The notes under the pieces are model-generated. The model ran no database searches, was not told where the DNA came from, and worked only from the letters and a program-made list of their open reading frames with translations. Positions 33,790 through 45,772 of a stretch of DNA of 64,000 nucleotides are shown here, piece by piece. The translations under genes were made by a program, and so were the position numbers. The DNA is from Cymodocea nodosa (lineage: Eukaryota > Streptophyta > Magnoliopsida > Alismatales > Cymodoceaceae). Where the stretch lies: positions 11,256,501-11,320,500 of the forward strand of contig CM072344.1 in NCBI GenBank assembly GCA_036874045.1. Reading direction: 5' to 3'. Numbering within the stretch: position 1 is the first letter of the stretch; every line of letters starts with the position of its first letter.

Positions 33790-36074
33790 TGTTTAGAATG
33801 AAAAAGTGCATAATATTAATAGTTAAATGATGGTTAATTGCATAATATTTAGCTTATCATATGAGAATTAAGCCATTATGTTATAATTGCACTGTTATAT
33901 GCTTTAATGAAAGAATCTGCTTAATTTCAGGGAATTAATGTTAATTTAGTACATTTCTGAACTATCGGTAAATTGTAGACTGTGAAAGTCTTAAGTATCC
34001 AAATTTTCTGTTATTTCGGACAACTGTGTTTAATGTACTAGATAGTTATGCTTAATGTACCGAAGAGTTATGTTTAAATTGTCGAACAGTTATGTTTTAA
34101 AAGAATATTTTATTATTTCCTAAAGTACACGTGTCGAAACCATAATGCATGACTTAAGTGAACTTTCGATGAGTTATCTCTAAGTATCCGAAATTGCAGT
34201 TGGGCATCGGATAGTTATATGTGTAACTCTCCGACATCTCCTTTTATTTATAAAATAGTTGTGGACACGTGTCATGTTCTGGGAAAGTGATTTAAGTGGA
34301 TTTTTGGTGAGTTATCTTTAACTATCCGAAATGCATCTAGGCATCAGATAGTTAGACCAGTAACTCTCCGAAATGTTTCTTTTATTATAAAACTGCTGAT
34401 GACACGTGTCGTGATCTGGAAGATTGACTTAAGTTATATATCAGTGAGTTATCTGTAACTATCCAAAATGCACTTGAGCAACGGATAGTTAAGTTTGTAA
34501 CTTTCCGAAATGCATCTAAGCATTCAGATAGTTAAGTCCATAAGTATTCAAAATGCACCTGAGCATCGGATAGTTAAATTTATGCACATGTTTTATAGTT
34601 AAATCAATGAAGCAAGTCTATTGAGTTATCTGTAACTCCATGGACCATTTATTTTCTAATATGCCACTATAGCGGTTGCAGAAATAGGACAGTTGGAAGG
34701 AAAAATCACGATCGCACGTATCACGTAGGAATTCACTCGTCGAAGGAAGAAGAAATCATCATCGTTGATATGAATGAAGGAAACCCAATCGATCATTCAA
34801 GCAAAAGCAGTTACCACTGAAGAAATATAAAAGAAAAGAAGAAAAAAAGTAGCAGGGTATGTGATCGATGGGTGTGGCTAGTATGTGCAGAGGAGGATCA
34901 CCAAGCTTTCTACAGGTAGCGTCGGCAATTCTCTAAAGTACCACACCAACCATCATCACCACCACCATAACCACCAACCATCGAAGTTCTATGAGGATAC
35001 TTTCTTGATGTCGGGTCAATTCCGAGCCAAACACAATGCCTGACAACTATTGTGAGGAGTGATCGCGTCGCGGGAAGGGAAGCCATTTTTACCAAGCGTC
35101 GACTCATATCTTAGGAGATCGTAAAGCTTCTAGCCTTGGCTTCGGGTTGATGCCTGTAAGCTGAAAAGGAGATCATTTTGCAATTCTGGACTCGCGATTC
35201 TATAGGGAGAGGAGACAAAATTGTAAATGGTTTAATATTTGGTGATGTAATCGCGTCGCATGTAGTGACGAAAGTATTTACCATCGACTGAGATTACTTT
35301 ACATTTCACCTTTCGCCTATTTCCATGCTCATATTAAAACAAAAATACCAAAAACAACTTATTTGTGTTTATATTTTGTATTTGAGTGTTGTATTGTTTG
35401 TTTTGTATCGTGATTAATGTTATCTTTGTCAATGTTGTGATTGTTTTATGTTTGTTTTAGTTTTACAGTTTACTAAAATTGGTTCGTTCAAAAGACTTAA
35501 ACATTTTAATGGTTACTGTTTGAATTATTTGAATGTTGGTATTGCCTAATGATAAATCCAGTGTTTACTAACATTAAAGAGCTTAATTGATGTTATTTAC
35601 AATTTGTGGAACCACCCAATGGTTGGCCAAATTCCTCTGTAAATAGCAATATTAAATAGGAAAGACAGGCTCGTGGAGTTAACTTAAGTCCACGAGGTTA
35701 GTCCATTGAGTTAGCCATAACTCAACAAACTTTGTCCGTTGAGTTAACTGTAACTAAATGGAGAGCTTATTGAATATATAAATTTGATTGTTAAAAATGG
35801 AATAGTTCTCAATTCTTAAGCAATTCCCTGTGGGATCGACCTGTACTTGCACACTAATACAATAGACACTGTGCACTTATAGTTAAAATAAAAATTGGAA
35901 TTAATATCTAATTTGTGTGAAAGGTTGTTTGTTTACTTCTAAAAAGAAATTCAGTGATATAGGCATAAAGATAAATTAACTAAGTAAAAATAGAAGTTAA
36001 CAAATCCTAGTTTTTCTAGCTTGTTGTTGGGTAACTAATTCAAGTTTTCTAGTGCCGTGTTGGAGATCCAAACA
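33790..36074 (+). repeat. Element H 5' LTR (2285 bp)
   Basis: Starts TGTTTAGAATG, ends GATCCAAACA. U3 (33960-34600) has repeated CGGATAGTTA-n-TAACTCTCCGA pairs with ACACGTGTC and ATGCATGACTTAAGT, a different set from LTR G but homologous to 20055-20500 in copia element I. Pairs of GTTGAGTTATC-n-TAACTCCATGG lie near 34620-34650, and GTTGAGTTA / TAACTCAAC pairs lie at 35700-35765. The last ~70 bp contain two extra primer-site-like copies compared with LTR G. Open frames at 34910-35107 and 36035-36451 on minus are shadows. Confidence 0.88.
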
Positions 36075-36081
36075 AGTTTTC

Positions 36082-36099
36082 TAGCACCGTTGCTAGGGA
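36082..36099 (+). promoter_or_regulatory. Element H primer binding site
   Basis: TAGCACCGTTGCTAGGGA, a decayed form of the tRNA-Asp-type site TGGCGCCGTTGCCGGGGA, seven bases after the LTR end (spacer AGTTTTC). Confidence 0.85.
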
Positions 36100-36151
36100 A
36101 TTCATATAAGCAACTGTTAGAGCTGTTTTGTTTTAATAGCCAGAGTGTTGT

Positions 36152-38060
36152 GTGTTTTCTTTTGTAATTGAGAATCTGGCTTTTGCTTATGCTCAAAGAT
36201 TTCTGAAACATGTAGTTAGCATATGTGAATTCTACAATTCTGAAGGTCACGACATTTCTGACTGTTTGAAACTGAGACGTTTGCAGATGGCTAGATCCCA
36301 TGAACAACAAATGAATTATCCTAAATATAATAGAGCCGAGTATGAGAATCCTATAGTTTACCCAACTAATGGTTAGTATAGAATGTGTAATATGTTGAGA
36401 GACACGAAAGTTTGGGATAGGTATGACAGACTGGAGTGTAGTATGGAGCAAAACCTAGACAAACTAGAATACTTTATGTGTCAGCAATAAGAAGTTAACC
36501 AATTAAACTATAAGGAAGCATATTTAGAACCTAATATGGATATAATTTAAGAAACTAAAAAAACCATAATGAAAATTGATCAAAAATTGAATGCAATGAG
36601 ATTAGACGATCTAGAAAGAAAACTAAAAGCATTGAATGAATATACAATGAAAATACAAGTTATGCAACAGGACAATGAAAATTATAATGTTATAGATCTG
36701 CATAATTTACAAAATACATATCCAAAAGAAAATACTAATGCAAGAGAATTTAAAGAATGCACTTTAAAACTAAAAACAATTGAAGATCATAATCATGAAA
36801 ATGATATACAAAAACATCATGAGAGTAACGAAAATCTAGAAGATGTATGTGTAACATTAAGATCTGGAACTGATATACCATCAAGAACTCAAAATGAAAA
36901 TAATATGAAGGTGGATAAGAGTAAAAATCAAAATGATAATGAAAATGTAATAGTTGAAAATCTAGAAATCAATGAAGAACAATCTGAGTCTGCTAATGAG
37001 ACTAAAAATGATCAAACAAATCAAACGAAAGAAAAAGAATCTTTTAAATCACAATCTTTTGCACCCTATCCTGAAAGATTACAACAAACAATACCTGAAA
37101 AATAAGAAAAAATCAGAGAAATTTTTGAAAAAGTATAAGTTAACATTCCTTTATTAGATCTATTACAGAAAATGTCACCTTGTGCTAAATTTCTGAAGGA
37201 TTGGTGTACTAAGAAAAGAGAGCGAAAGGATTTTAGAAAGGTCTTTTTAGCTTAGCAAAGTAGTTCCCTATTTTTGCCACAAATTCCTAAAAAGTTATCT
37301 GATCATGGAATCTTTGTTATATCATGCACCATAGGAAATACCATTCTAGAAAGAACCTTAATAGACTTAGGTGCAGGTATAAATGTTATGCCAAGTGATA
37401 TATTTGCATCCTTAGGATTAGAAGGCTTGACTCCTACTAGTACGGTTATTCAATTAGCTGATAGAAGTATAAGATACCCTAGAGGATATCTTAATTAAAA
37501 TCAAAAACTTTATATATCCTATTGATATTGTAATTTTGGATTCCCAACAACTTAAGCATAAAAATAGTGATACATCTTTAATTTTGGGAAGGCCATTTTT
37601 AGCAACATCAAGGGCTGTTATAAATTGTAAAACTGGAGTAATGAAGTTAGCATATGGTAATGAGGATACTCAACTAAATATTTTCAAACCAAAAAGGTTT
37701 GAGGAGTTAGAAATGTCCTTACATACCATAGACTTTTTAGAGGATGAAGGAGATATGTTAGATGATGTGATTCAAGAAGAATTAAATAGGCAAATCAATT
37801 CTGAAACTTTAGAGGAAAGTGAAAGCATAAATATAGAAGGAGATCTAGAAGAAATTAATTTAGAAAATGATGATGTTCAATTAGGAGCTATAGCTTCTGA
37901 TGGGCAACATTTAGAATTAAAACCTTTACCTCTTGAATTAACCTATATATTTCTAGAAGAGAAACGAACATGTCCAACCATTATTGCTTCAGATTTAAAA
38001 GAGGATCAAATAGCTAAATTAAAAGATGCAGTAAAAAGTTATAAAGAAGCAATAGGATAG
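36152..38060 (+). pseudogene. Element H: zinc knuckle, coiled coil and protease (broken)
   Basis: As in G, the first frame after PBS starts at once with the knuckle, here damaged (CEFYNSEGHDISDC, second Cys to Tyr). A Glu/Asn/Lys-rich coiled-coil stretch is open at 36569-37105. The retropepsin site 'LIDLGAGINVMPSDIF' is near 37360-37410. 'LGRPFLATSRAVINCK' and a long acidic linker follow to 38060 in another frame. Stops and a deletion near 37485-37540 break it. No capsid domain precedes the knuckle; the only capsid in H is at 55781. Confidence 0.83.
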
Positions 38061-38193
38061 ACTGACTAATATAAAAGGGCTAAGTTCAACTTTACGTTGT
38101 CACCACATATATTTAGAAGAGAATGCTAAACCTATTAGAATTCCTGAGAGGAGATTAAATCCAAACCATAAAGAAATAGTCAGGAAGGAAATA

Positions 38194-40790
38194 GTGAAAT
38201 GGTTAGATAATGACATAATTTATCCGATTTCTGATAGCTCGTGGGTTAGCCCAATCCATGTCGTTCCCAAGAAATCAAGATTAATAGTTATTAGGAATGA
38301 AAGTCAAGACTTGATACCTACTAGAATTCAATCAAGTTGGAGAGTATGTATAGATTATAGAAAGCTGAATGTTGTGACTAGGAAAGATCATTTTCCCTTA
38401 CCTTTTATAGATCAAATGTTGGAAAGATTAGCAAAGCAAGAATATTTTTGTTTCCTAGACAGGTATTCAGATTATAATCAAATTCCAGTAGCATTAGAGG
38501 ATCAAGAGAAAACAACTTTCACCTATCCTAATGGAACTTATGCTTTTAAGAAAATGCCATTTGGATTATGCAATGCACCAGCCACCTTTCAAAGGTGTAT
38601 GCAAGGCATATTTACTGGAATGACTGAAGAATTTTTAGAAATATTTATAGATGATTTTACTGTATATGGCAACTCATATGAAGTTTGTTTAAAAAATTTA
38701 GACCAAATATTAAAACGCTGTGTGGAAAAAAATCTGGTTTTAAATTGGGAAAAATGTCACTTCATGGTTAAACAAGGAATAGTCTTAGGGCACGTTGCTT
38801 ATAAGAAAGGGTTGGAAGTAAATAAAGCTAAAATAGAAGTAATTTCTAATCTACTAGAACCTAAGTCACTAAAAGATATTAGATCATTTCTAGGATATGT
38901 TGGTTTTTATAGAAGATTTATTAAAAACTTTAGCAAAATAGTTAGACCTTTAACTAATCTATTAAAAGATGTCTCATTTAACTTTGATAAAAATTGCAAG
39001 GAAGCATTTTTCACACTTAAAACTAGCTCAATTTCAACTCCTATAATTCAAGTACCTGATTGGAGCCATCCATTTGAATTAATGTGTGATGCATTTGATT
39101 TTGTTGTAGGAGCAGTGTTAGGATAGAAGATAGAAAAATCTCCTAGAGTGATTCATTATGCAAGCAAAACCTTAAATGATGCTCAAGTTAATTACACAAC
39201 TACTGAAAAAGAACTATTAGCTGTTGTGTTTGCCTTAGAAAAGTTTAGATCATATCTGATTGGAGCTAAAGTAATAGTATACACGGATCATGCAGCTTTA
39301 AAACACCTAATAGCAAAAAAAGAAACTAAGCCTAGATTGATCTGATGGATATTATTATTACAAGAATTTGATCTAGAAATTAAAGATAAAAGAGGTTGTG
39401 AGAATGTAGTAGCAGATCATTTATCAAGATTACAAATAGAAAAATCAAATATTAAATTTAAGGATAATTTTCCTGATGAACAATTAATGACCATCAACAC
39501 AATACATTGGTATGTAGACATAGTTAATTACTTAGTTACTAGTTTAACACCTAAGGATTGGAATAGACATGATAAGAAATTGTTTTTCTCAAGAGTAAAA
39601 TATTACTATTGGGAAGACTCATACTTATTTAAGAAATGTCTTGATCTGGTTTTAAGGAGGTGTATTCCAGAAACTGAATATCAGAGCATATTGTCTTTCT
39701 ATCATGACCAAGCTTGTGGAGGGCATTTTGGCTCAGGGAAAACTGCTGCAAAAATTCTACAATGTGGGTTTTATTGGCCAACACTATTCAAAGATGCTCA
39801 TAAATATTGCTTAAGTTGTTTAAGATGTCAACAAATAGGAAGAATATCAAAGAGGAATATGATGCCTTTTAATCCTATTGTTGAGGTTGAAATCTTTGAT
39901 GTGTGGGGAATATATTTTATGGGTCCATTTCCTATGTCTAATCAATTTAATTACATATTGTTGGGGGTGGATTTTATGGATTTTGTATCTAAACTAATGA
40001 CAACAAAGTGGTAATACAATTTATAAGAACCAATATATTTGCCAGATTTGGAATACCTAAAGCTATTATCAATGATAGAGGAACACATTTCTGTAATAGA
40101 AGTTTTGAAGCTTTAATGAAGAAATTTGGAGTAAACCACAAAATTGCAACATCATATCATCCACAAACAAGTGGACAAGTAGAAAGAGCAAACAAACAAA
40201 TTAAGTTAATCTTAGAAAAAGTAGTAAATCCTACTAGAACAGATTGGGCTAATAGATTGATAGATGCACTTTGGGCTTATAGAACTGCTTATAAGACAAG
40301 CTTAGGTATGTCACCTTTTAGGCTAGTATATGGAAGAAGTCATTTACAAGCTGAAATAGAACATAAAGTTTATTGGGCATTAAAAACTCTGAACATTAAT
40401 TTAAATCAAGCTACTGAAAATAGGAAAATGCAATTAATTGAATTAGAAGAATTTAGAAATGAAGCTTATTCGAAGACTGTAAGAGAAAAAGAGAAAATGA
40501 AATTCTGGCATGATAGGAAAATTATTCCAAAAAGCTTTGAAATAGGATAAGAAGTATATCTTTACATGGCTAGACTCCATAACCATCTAGGAAAATTAAG
40601 ATCTAGATGGGCAGGACCTTACATAGTTCGAAATATTTATCCTTATGGAGCTATTAAGATTGAAAATCCTAAAAATCAGAATATCTTTAAAGTAAATGGA
40701 CAAAGACTTAGACCTATTCTGAAAATACCAAAAAGCTCCTTTGGAATTATAGAAGAAGTTAGAGTGGAGGACTACTCAAGCTTTATTTAG
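38194..40790 (+). pseudogene. pol: Element H pol: reverse transcriptase, RNase H, integrase (broken)
   Basis: RT and RNase H are open for 310 codons from 38194: 'VCIDYRKLN', 'PFGLCNAPATFQRCM', catalytic box FIDDF (near 38650), then RNase H 'MCDAFDFVV' (Ser to Phe) and '[10 protein letters not shown]'. The integrase zinc site is complete (HDQACGGHFG and CLRCQQIG). Core acids are present as 'DVWGIYFMGP', 'INDRGTHF' and 'GQVERANK'. Breaks are a stop at 39126, stops near 39345, and a frameshift with a small deletion near 40000 ('DYVSKWIEA' region lost). The C-terminus ('[19 protein letters not shown]') ends at 40790 without a chromodomain. Confidence 0.88.
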
Positions 40791-41287
40791 TAAGAAATCA
40801 GTTTTTATTTTATTTTCATATAAAAAAAAAAAACTTTTGGTTTTACTGAAACATAGTATCAGTTCAACTGGAAAAAGTCGATCTGACCAAAACATAGTAT
40901 CAATTAAACTGGTAAAAATCGAAAAAAAAACTATTATCTTAAGTATTTTTTTATATATATCTATTTGTACGGGAGGTTCGTTGAGTTACGCTTAACTTAA
41001 CAAACTTACTCTGTTGAGTCTTGAGTTAGTCAACGAGCTTATTCTGTTGAGTTAACTGTAACTCAACGGAGTACTATAGTTAAGTCCATGAACTTAGTCC
41101 GTGGAGTTATCTGTGATTCCATAGATGAGAGAGCGAGAGTTTTGTTTGGGAAATGACTCGATTACCCGCCTAAACTTAGGGCTTATTTAGACTAAAACTT
41201 AGGGTTTTGGGGGCATTATCCGGCAGATCAGTTAGAACTTAGAACAGTAGAAATCAGAACGATTCCATGCTGTTGTGTAATTCCACG
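40791..41287 (+). promoter_or_regulatory. Element H pol-accessory ORF spacer with palindromes
   Basis: A-run of about 12 at 40824-40835, then TTTTACTGAAACATAGTATCAGTTC-class half-sites in shorter pieces, then at 40976-41128 TCGTTGAGTTACGCTTAACT, GTTGAGTTAACTGTAACTCA and GTCCGTGGAGTTATCTGTG-class pairs. 'AAACTTAGGG' teloboxes and 'GTTTTGGGGGCATTA' follow at 41172-41220. The accessory ATG is at 41288. This matches G 32612-33350 closely in layout. Confidence 0.6.
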
Positions 41288-41866
41288 ATGAGGAAGATGA
41301 CGCCCAAGTTCTGGGAAGATGCGGTTGACACAACACAGTTTCTGAAAGAGTTAGAGGAATGGCACACGCGGTAGAAGATTCGAAACATGACAAGAGAAAA
41401 AGAGCTATAGAAGGTAGAATCTGAACTTTTCAACTTGAGAAGATTTTTAGTAGATTTGTGTATACAAATACCCCAGATAGTAGAAACAAAAATCAAAGTA
41501 GCAACAGAAATTGCTTTAAGCAAAGAAAGAAAAATTAGGTCGAACAATGAAGTAGCCCTAGAGCTAATCCAACACAAAGCCAGATTATGGTTCAAAGAGC
41601 GCATTACTGGTCGTGCAAGGGGTGCAATAAGGCGACAGCAACAAGCAAAGGAAGAATAAGAGGAGCCAACTACTAAAAGACCTGTTCCTAAGGAAGAGCA
41701 GCTACAACCTTCAGTTCCACCATTCAGGCCGTTGGCACGAGTAGCAATGTTAGGGCCTTCAACTGAAGAGGAATTAAAAGAATTCCAAGGACTGGTTCAA
41801 GTTGAGAAAAACCAAGTAGAACCAGAAGATTTAGTAGTAGCCAAAGCACATCTGGTATTTGATGCA
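41288..41866 (+). pseudogene. Element H accessory ORF, 5' part (cut by element E)
   Basis: ATG 41288 ('MRKMTPKFWEDAVDTTQFLK'). One frame with three to four stops at Gln-like positions (for example near 41370 and 41657). Charged, Lys/Arg/Glu-rich and probably helical; the segment 'RITGRARGAIRRQQQAKEE' is basic. It ends 'AHLVFDA' at the E insertion site ATGCA and continues after E at 53160 with 'LHKRRVAEKLKDQYK'. Confidence 0.78.
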
Positions 41867-42444
41867 TGTTTGGATTTTTTCTAGAAGTTTTAAATTTAAT
41901 AACCATAAGTGCATGGCATCCAATGAAGTACGTCGGCAAGTACAGGTTGAACCACAGAGAAATGGGGATAATCTAGGATTCTAATTACAAGAATATGGTA
42001 AGCAAATACTTTCCAAATATAGATTAGACTACAAAAAAGGTAAGTTCACGGATTTTATTGGAAACAAAAGAGTCCAAGAGAGAAGACCTAGACGTGCATC
42101 ACTCTCTTTTATAGAGAGAGTTTCCAAGTTTGGAGATCCATCTTTGATTCAACGATTGGGATTAAATCCCACTTGATTTTCTTTCTCCAATCTTCAATTT
42201 CCATGATCTTCTATTGAATTATAAACTTTTCACAACAATAAATACATCAAAATATCAAGTCATCCATAAAATTTATAAATGATGCATGTTTGAAATAATT
42301 TCCTACTTTTAACTATATAAAATGGGGATTGGTTCTTATTGGTTAAATAATGAAATAAATGCATAATATGACTTTAATAAATCTCATGTAAATATATTTA
42401 ACCAATAAGATCCTATAAAAATATGCAACATTTTAATCCAAACA
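41867..42444 (-). repeat. Element E 3' LTR (578 bp, internally deleted)
   Basis: Ends TGTTTGGATT and AATCCAAACA. It matches both ends of the 1631 bp LTR at 51529-53159 but lacks about 1.05 kb of it. The junction is near 42053-42065, where 'CGGATTTTA' joins 'AACAAAAGAGTCC' (51712-52785 in the long LTR). Confidence 0.92.
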
Positions 42445-43871
42445 AACTCCCCCATGCTTAAACTTTTACTCGTCCCGAGTAATAAAAACAACTAAAAATC
42501 AAGAACTTGAAATCACACGAAAAATTATTCAGTTCACTTGTCACTATTGAACTCGTTGGGCATGGTGGTGGCTCAAACTGATATCACAATCTCTCACAAT
42601 GTCCTCTAGTTTCAACAAGTTTACACTATTGGAATGAGAAGCCACCTGTCCACAAGAACTATTTTGCCTTGAACAAAAGGATTCACACCCTCACTACTCA
42701 AGAAAAATCTCATTGTATAACAATATGATAATGAATCAAATGAAAGAAATATGTGGTAGTGATTAACTCCCTCCCTTCCAATGAGATAAGTCAGAAAATG
42801 CTTAAAATGAACAACCAAAGTATCACATCATAGTGTGCTCTAATCAACCCACTCTCAAGAAAATAAAAGAAGCTAGACACTTGAGAAAGCCCACTACTTC
42901 CTTACATCCTATATGACTCCAAGCGCCCTTTCTACATTGAAAGCTCTTTTTTCTTTTTTTCTTTTCTACTTTTTTTTTTCTTTCTCTTTTCATTTCAAAT
43001 TCTTTTCTTTTTTTTTTTGGGCTGCTTTGGCCTTTTTTTTTTCTTCTTCCTTTTTTTTTTTTTTTTCAACAATATAATTTTCCAATGGTATCAAACACCT
43101 TATTTCACCATTAAGCCTAACCTACCCCAAGAAAATCCTTAGCACGCCAAATGTGATAACTTAGGTGTTTTCCTAAACACATCCTTCAAAATCTCGTAGA
43201 AGTTTGGGATGGTCCTAAATATCTCACCAAAGGTCATGTAATGAATAACCTGATTGTGGTGGCACTCAGCTTAGGGATCACTTAGAAAAGGTGTATATAA
43301 AAATAACAAGGTGTAAGTTCAAGTGACCAGGAAGACTCAACTCAAAACACAAATAGCTTAAACTCATCTTCTTTGGAGAACATCACTATTAGGTCCTGTG
43401 CTTTTTGGTCCTGGAGTCTCACCACTCAAAAGGAAATGGGGTTGTCCCATAAAATCTAATAGTGACAACTGAATAGACAATCTCATCAAGTGTGTTTTTC
43501 AAGTAAAAATACAATAAAATCATGCATCTAAAATTTTAAAATATGAGCCTATCAAAGCAATTGTAATGAAATGAAATTCACCTTCCCCCCATGCTTAAAT
43601 CTGACATTGTCCTCAATATAATATAAAAGAGGGGATATAGATATCATACTAGATTGAAGTCACTTAAAGTCAAACCATATTCCATACCTGTGATGCCTGC
43701 GTGGAATTCTTGTTAGAAAAATATCTTGAAAATTACATATAAGGCATGTACTAATGGTTATAAGTTGAAGATAATACAACATAATCTATAATGAAATAAC
43801 TGTTTCAGCCTACTACATGTTGTCTTATTCATGCATCATTAAATTATATGCTAATCAAAGAAAGAAAAACC
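42445..43871 (-). promoter_or_regulatory. Element E 3' untranslated region with two PPTs
   Basis: On the minus strand the tract GCATGGGGGAGTT lies next to the LTR (about 42457-42445). A second one, TTGAGGACAATG plus AAGCATGGGGGGAAGG, lies at 43617-43581. This TTGAGGACAATG-G-run pattern is common upstream of PPTs in Athila/Tat elements. A long plus-strand pyrimidine tract (T/C) spans about 42941-43067. No supported gene here; 42621-42818 is a chance frame. Confidence 0.75.
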
Positions 43872-44180
43872 CTAGTCAATTTGATCAATAAAGCATTGAA
43901 TTTTCGCATCCATCTTCTTTCGTGGTTTCGCATTCATCATCTTTGGCTCTTCATCTTTGGTTGTCTTATCAAAGTAATAGATATAATCATCTTCATAGCG
44001 CTTCTCAAAGGTGAGCATAGACTTCTCTATTACAGCATTGGAATTTCTTGCACTTGTAGATGGTTGTGTTGCGGTGATAGGAGCTTTTCCTTTTTCTACC
44101 CATGCTACTTTTGCTGGTTGTGCTTGTTGCTTTGTTTTCCCTTTTGATTGACGGTTCTTCCTAGCTTTTGTATTCTCCAT
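43872..44180 (-). CDS. Element E small basic ORF (102 aa), unknown
   Basis: Open minus-strand frame from ATG 44180 with no stops, unlike the rest of E. The N-terminal third is very rich in Lys/Arg/Gln ('MENTKARKNRQSKGKTKQQ'); then comes a Ser/Thr/Ala stretch and an acidic/aromatic segment ('EKRYEDDYIYYFDK'), with a basic end. I do not recognise it. It lies after integrase, where H has its accessory cistrons, so it may be the remnant N-terminus of an accessory or capsid ORF. It could also be a chance frame. Confidence 0.4.
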   Translation of the reverse strand: MENTKARKNRQSKGKTKQQAQPAKVAWVEKGKAPITATQPSTSARNSNAVIEKSMLTFEKRYEDDYIYYFDKTTKDEEPKMMNAKPRKKMDAKIQCFIDQID

Positions 44181-44511
44181 GTGTTAAACTTGTGTAAAAC
44201 TTCTACAAGAGCTACATGTGGATAAGCAACAGTTATGATAAAATAATAATAAGTATTTCAGCACATGAAATAATAAACATGAACTTCAGTAATGAAACAA
44301 CAATTATAACAATAATGCGCATCAGATAATCTCCATACAATAAAATAAGATCACACTCCCACAATACCATAGATAAGAAAAGTAGACAACAAAAGAGTAA
44401 AATAAAGTAAAACTTCTAACTACTAAACTAAACTAAGATAGTGAAACAAACTAAAAGAAAACACACAAAATAAAGATAAAAGGAAAAGAAAAACAAAATG
44501 TGCTATTTCAT

Positions 44512-45772
44512 TTATTCATATTGAGGTTCTTGCAAATTCTCCTCTATAGCTTTGAAATCAATACCAGCAAGTGTCTTCAGAACAGGTTTTAGCCTTTGTT
44601 TATTAACTTTGAAAATGGTGTGGTCTTTAGGATTCTTGATATCTACAGAACCATAAGGATATACCTTATGCACCACAAAAGGCCCAGCCCAACGAGATCT
44701 TAACTTAACAGGATGAGTATGAAGACTAGACATATACAACCAAACATCCTGTCTAGGGACAAATGATTTCTTACTTATCTTTTTATCATGAATAGCTTTC
44801 ATTTTCTCTTTCCCTGAGACAATTCTTACATAAGCTTCATCCCTCATCTCCTCTAATTTTGCCAATTGAAACTTCCTAAGTGAGCTGGCTACTTCTAAAT
44901 CCAAATTGAGTTTCTTTATAGCCCAAAAAGCTTTATGCTCCAATTCTACTGGCAAGTGACAAGCTCTCCCATATACCATTCTATAGGGGGTCATTCCAAG
45001 GGTAGTCTTGTAAGCAGTTCAGTATGCCCATAGTGCATCCACTAACTTATCTACCCAATCCCTTCTTATGTGGTTAACCATCTTTTCCAAAATTGTCTTA
45101 ATTTGTTTATTAGCACTCTCAACTTGACCACAAGTTTGGGGGTGATAAGGGGTAGCAATTTTATGCACAATTCCATATTTTCTCATTAAAGCCTCAAAAC
45201 TTCTGTTGTAGAAATGTGTGCCCCTATCACTTATAATAGCTCTAGGCATATCAAACCTTGATATAATATTATTTCTTACAAATTTCACAACTACCTTGTT
45301 ATCATTAGTTCTAGTAGGGATAGCTTCAATCCACTTGGAAACATAATCAACTGCCAACAGCACATAAAGATATCCTACTGAAATGGGAAATGGGCCCATG
45401 AAGTCAATTGTTAGGGATGCAACGTCTCAAGATCAAGTCTGGGCATTGCTTAAACAAATAAGGATCATCCTAGTAAAAATACGTGACTCGAGACAAGAAG
45501 ATCTTCCTATCCTGCCTTGTCCAATCATGTGGCATCGATCCCATAACTAAATAATTAACAATATCTGCAAACCATGGGACGGCATTAACCATTAAAACTT
45601 GCTCGTCAGGAAATGACTCTCCAACTTCTGAATTTGAGGGTGCTAACTACAGTCTGGATAAATGATCAGCTACAACATTTTCACATCCTTTCTTTTCTAT
45701 GATTTCAATATCAAATTCCTGCAGCAATAAAATCCATCTCATCAAACGTGATTTGGCATCCTTCTTTGCCAA
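44512..45772 (-). pseudogene. pol: Element E pol: RNase H end and integrase, with deletion
   Basis: From 45772 (edge of F) the minus strand reads the RNase H/connection end ('[16 protein letters not shown]', '[12 protein letters not shown]') and the start of integrase. At about 45410-45420 'RRCIP' jumps to 'MGPFPIS': compared with H the HHCC zinc site and the first catalytic Asp are deleted. The rest of the core is open: 'ISDRGTHFYNRSFEAL' (Asp) and 'CGQVESANK' (Glu). The C-terminus is '[19 protein letters not shown]', ending at 44512. One stop lies near 45018. Confidence 0.86.

Noticed and set aside
42941-43067. Long T/C tract as a triplex-forming regulatory site
   Set aside because: Irregular pyrimidine slippage tract in the E 3' region; nothing beyond composition supports a function.
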